A DNA stretch of 64,000 nt from JALOLG01 sp963722415 (GTDB lineage Bacteria > Actinomycetota > Acidimicrobiia > Acidimicrobiales > Ilumatobacteraceae), in the NCBI GenBank assembly GCA_963722415.1, contig CAVRNI010000033.1, forward strand, positions 1 through 64,000, read 5' to 3'. The notes under the pieces were generated by a model that was not told the DNA's origin, made no database searches, and worked only from the letters and a program-made list of their open reading frames with translations. The position numbers and the translations under genes are program-made. Below, in pieces: positions 63,449 to 64,000 of this stretch (positions within the stretch are counted from its first letter, which is position 1; each line of letters begins with the position of its first letter).

Positions 63449-64000
63449 TCACCGATAGGCGGCGGCCTGGATGCCGTACAGCTCGGCGTAGTGGCCGCGG
63501 CGCCTCATCAGCTCGTCGTGTGACCCGATCTCGATGACCCGCGACCCCTCGATGACGACGATCAGGTCGGCCATCCGCACCGTCGAGAAGCGGTGCGAGA
63601 CGAGGATCGTGATCCCGCCGTTGCCGTCGCCGTCGTCGCCGGGATCTCGGCGCGCCGACGTGGCGTAGCGCTCGAACAGCGCATGTTCGGTTTCGGCGTC
63701 GAGCGCCGATGTCGGCTCGTCGAGCACCAGAACGAGCGGGTCGGTCCGCATGAACCCCCGGGCGAGCGCCAGCTTCTGCCACTGCCCGTACGAGACCTCG
63801 ACCCCCGCGTCCCATGTCGGTCCGAGCTGCGTGTCGAGCCCGTGGGCGAGCCGGTCGATCACGTCGTCGGCGCCCGCCCGGGCGACCGCATCGGACACCG
63901 CCGGCCGCTCGTCCATCCGCGGCTCGTCGCCCAACCCGACCGTCGTCATGGCCTGGAACTCGAAGCGGAAGAAGTCCTGGAACGCTCCGGCCACCCGCTC
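63449..64000 (-). CDS. ABC transporter ATP-binding domain, 5' end cut by window edge
   Basis: C-terminal part of an ABC ATPase (184 aa visible). The signature region is altered to VEVSYGQWQKLALARGFM, with YGQWQ in place of the usual LSGGQ. Walker B is LVLVLDEPTSALDAETEH and the switch region ILVSHRFSTVRMADLIVVIE. YGQW-type signatures occur in lantibiotic/peptide exporters. The start lies beyond base 64000. It lies upstream of ccr on the same strand, with a gap of about 40 nt. Confidence 0.8.
   Translation of the reverse strand, partial: ERVAGAFQDFFRFEFQAMTTVGLGDEPRMDERPAVSDAVARAGADDVIDRLAHGLDTQLGPTWDAGVEVSYGQWQKLALARGFMRTDPLVLVLDEPTSALDAETEHALFERYATSARRDPGDDGDGNGGITILVSHRFSTVRMADLIVVIEGSRVIEIGSHDELMRRRGHYAELYGIQAAAYR

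Overview
The window is high-GC DNA with the style of an actinobacterium. It has many GTG starts, overlapping ATGA or GTGA stop/start pairs, a conservon-type kinase/roadblock/DUF742/GTPase operon, type IV pilus genes without outer-membrane parts, a crotonyl-CoA reductase next to methylmalonyl-CoA epimerase, and an MT0933-like protein. I infer Acidimicrobiia (an Ilumatobacter- or Iamia-like lineage), but no rRNA is present to prove it.

Layout. 1-4.3 kb is an organoarsenical resistance cluster: an ArsI-type C-As lyase (cut by the left edge), a SigZ-like sigma factor, an MFS exporter, a flavoprotein monooxygenase and an ArsR repressor with two operator copies. 4.3-13.4 kb carries an aminoglycoside-phosphotransferase relative, a LapA-like membrane protein, a secreted repeat protein, VOC proteins, an AraC regulator, a methyltransferase and an asparaginase. 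13.4-15.7 kb is a MerR/MerT-like metal unit with a leaderless promoter, then a zinc alcohol dehydrogenase. 15.8-30.6 kb is mostly metabolic and envelope genes: DUF885 protein, beta-carbonic anhydrase, SGNH hydrolase with repeats, SET-domain protein, diguanylate cyclase, aminotransferase/omega-amidase pair, ABC-2 exporter, MsrA, CoA-transferase and aminotransferase. 30.7-35.7 kb is a minor-pilin operon that includes a prepilin carrying a von Willebrand A domain. 35.7-41.6 kb holds an ABC exporter, a secreted peptidase, two tRNA-Ser genes, a GTPase pair, tadA and the SRP RNA. 41.6-47.8 kb holds a 5'-3' exonuclease, a hairpin-bounded DUF559 cassette and the conservon. 48-58.6 kb is the main type IV pilus block: a coiled-coil protein, pilB, pilC, pilD, pilT, pilA, an O-antigen-ligase-like enzyme and a second pilin. 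58.6-64 kb holds a HAD-membrane-GH18 fusion, methylmalonyl-CoA epimerase, a second hairpin-bounded DUF559 cassette, crotonyl-CoA reductase and a partial ABC transporter.

How they fit together. The pilus block, the minor-pilin/VWA operon, the diguanylate cyclase and the MglA-like GTPases of the conservon suggest surface motility or adhesion under GTPase and c-di-GMP control. The arsenic and mercury-like units are metal-stress functions. The two DUF559 cassettes are about 1.08 kb each. They have homologous genes but different 51-52 nt terminal hairpins, and they are the best candidate here for an undescribed mobile or repeat-associated system.

Quality note. Conserved proteins change reading frame more than 30 times between about 2 and 46 kb, but almost never from 46 to 64 kb. 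Compensating shifts inside conserved domains point to sequencing or assembly indels rather than real gene decay, so composite spans are given for those genes.
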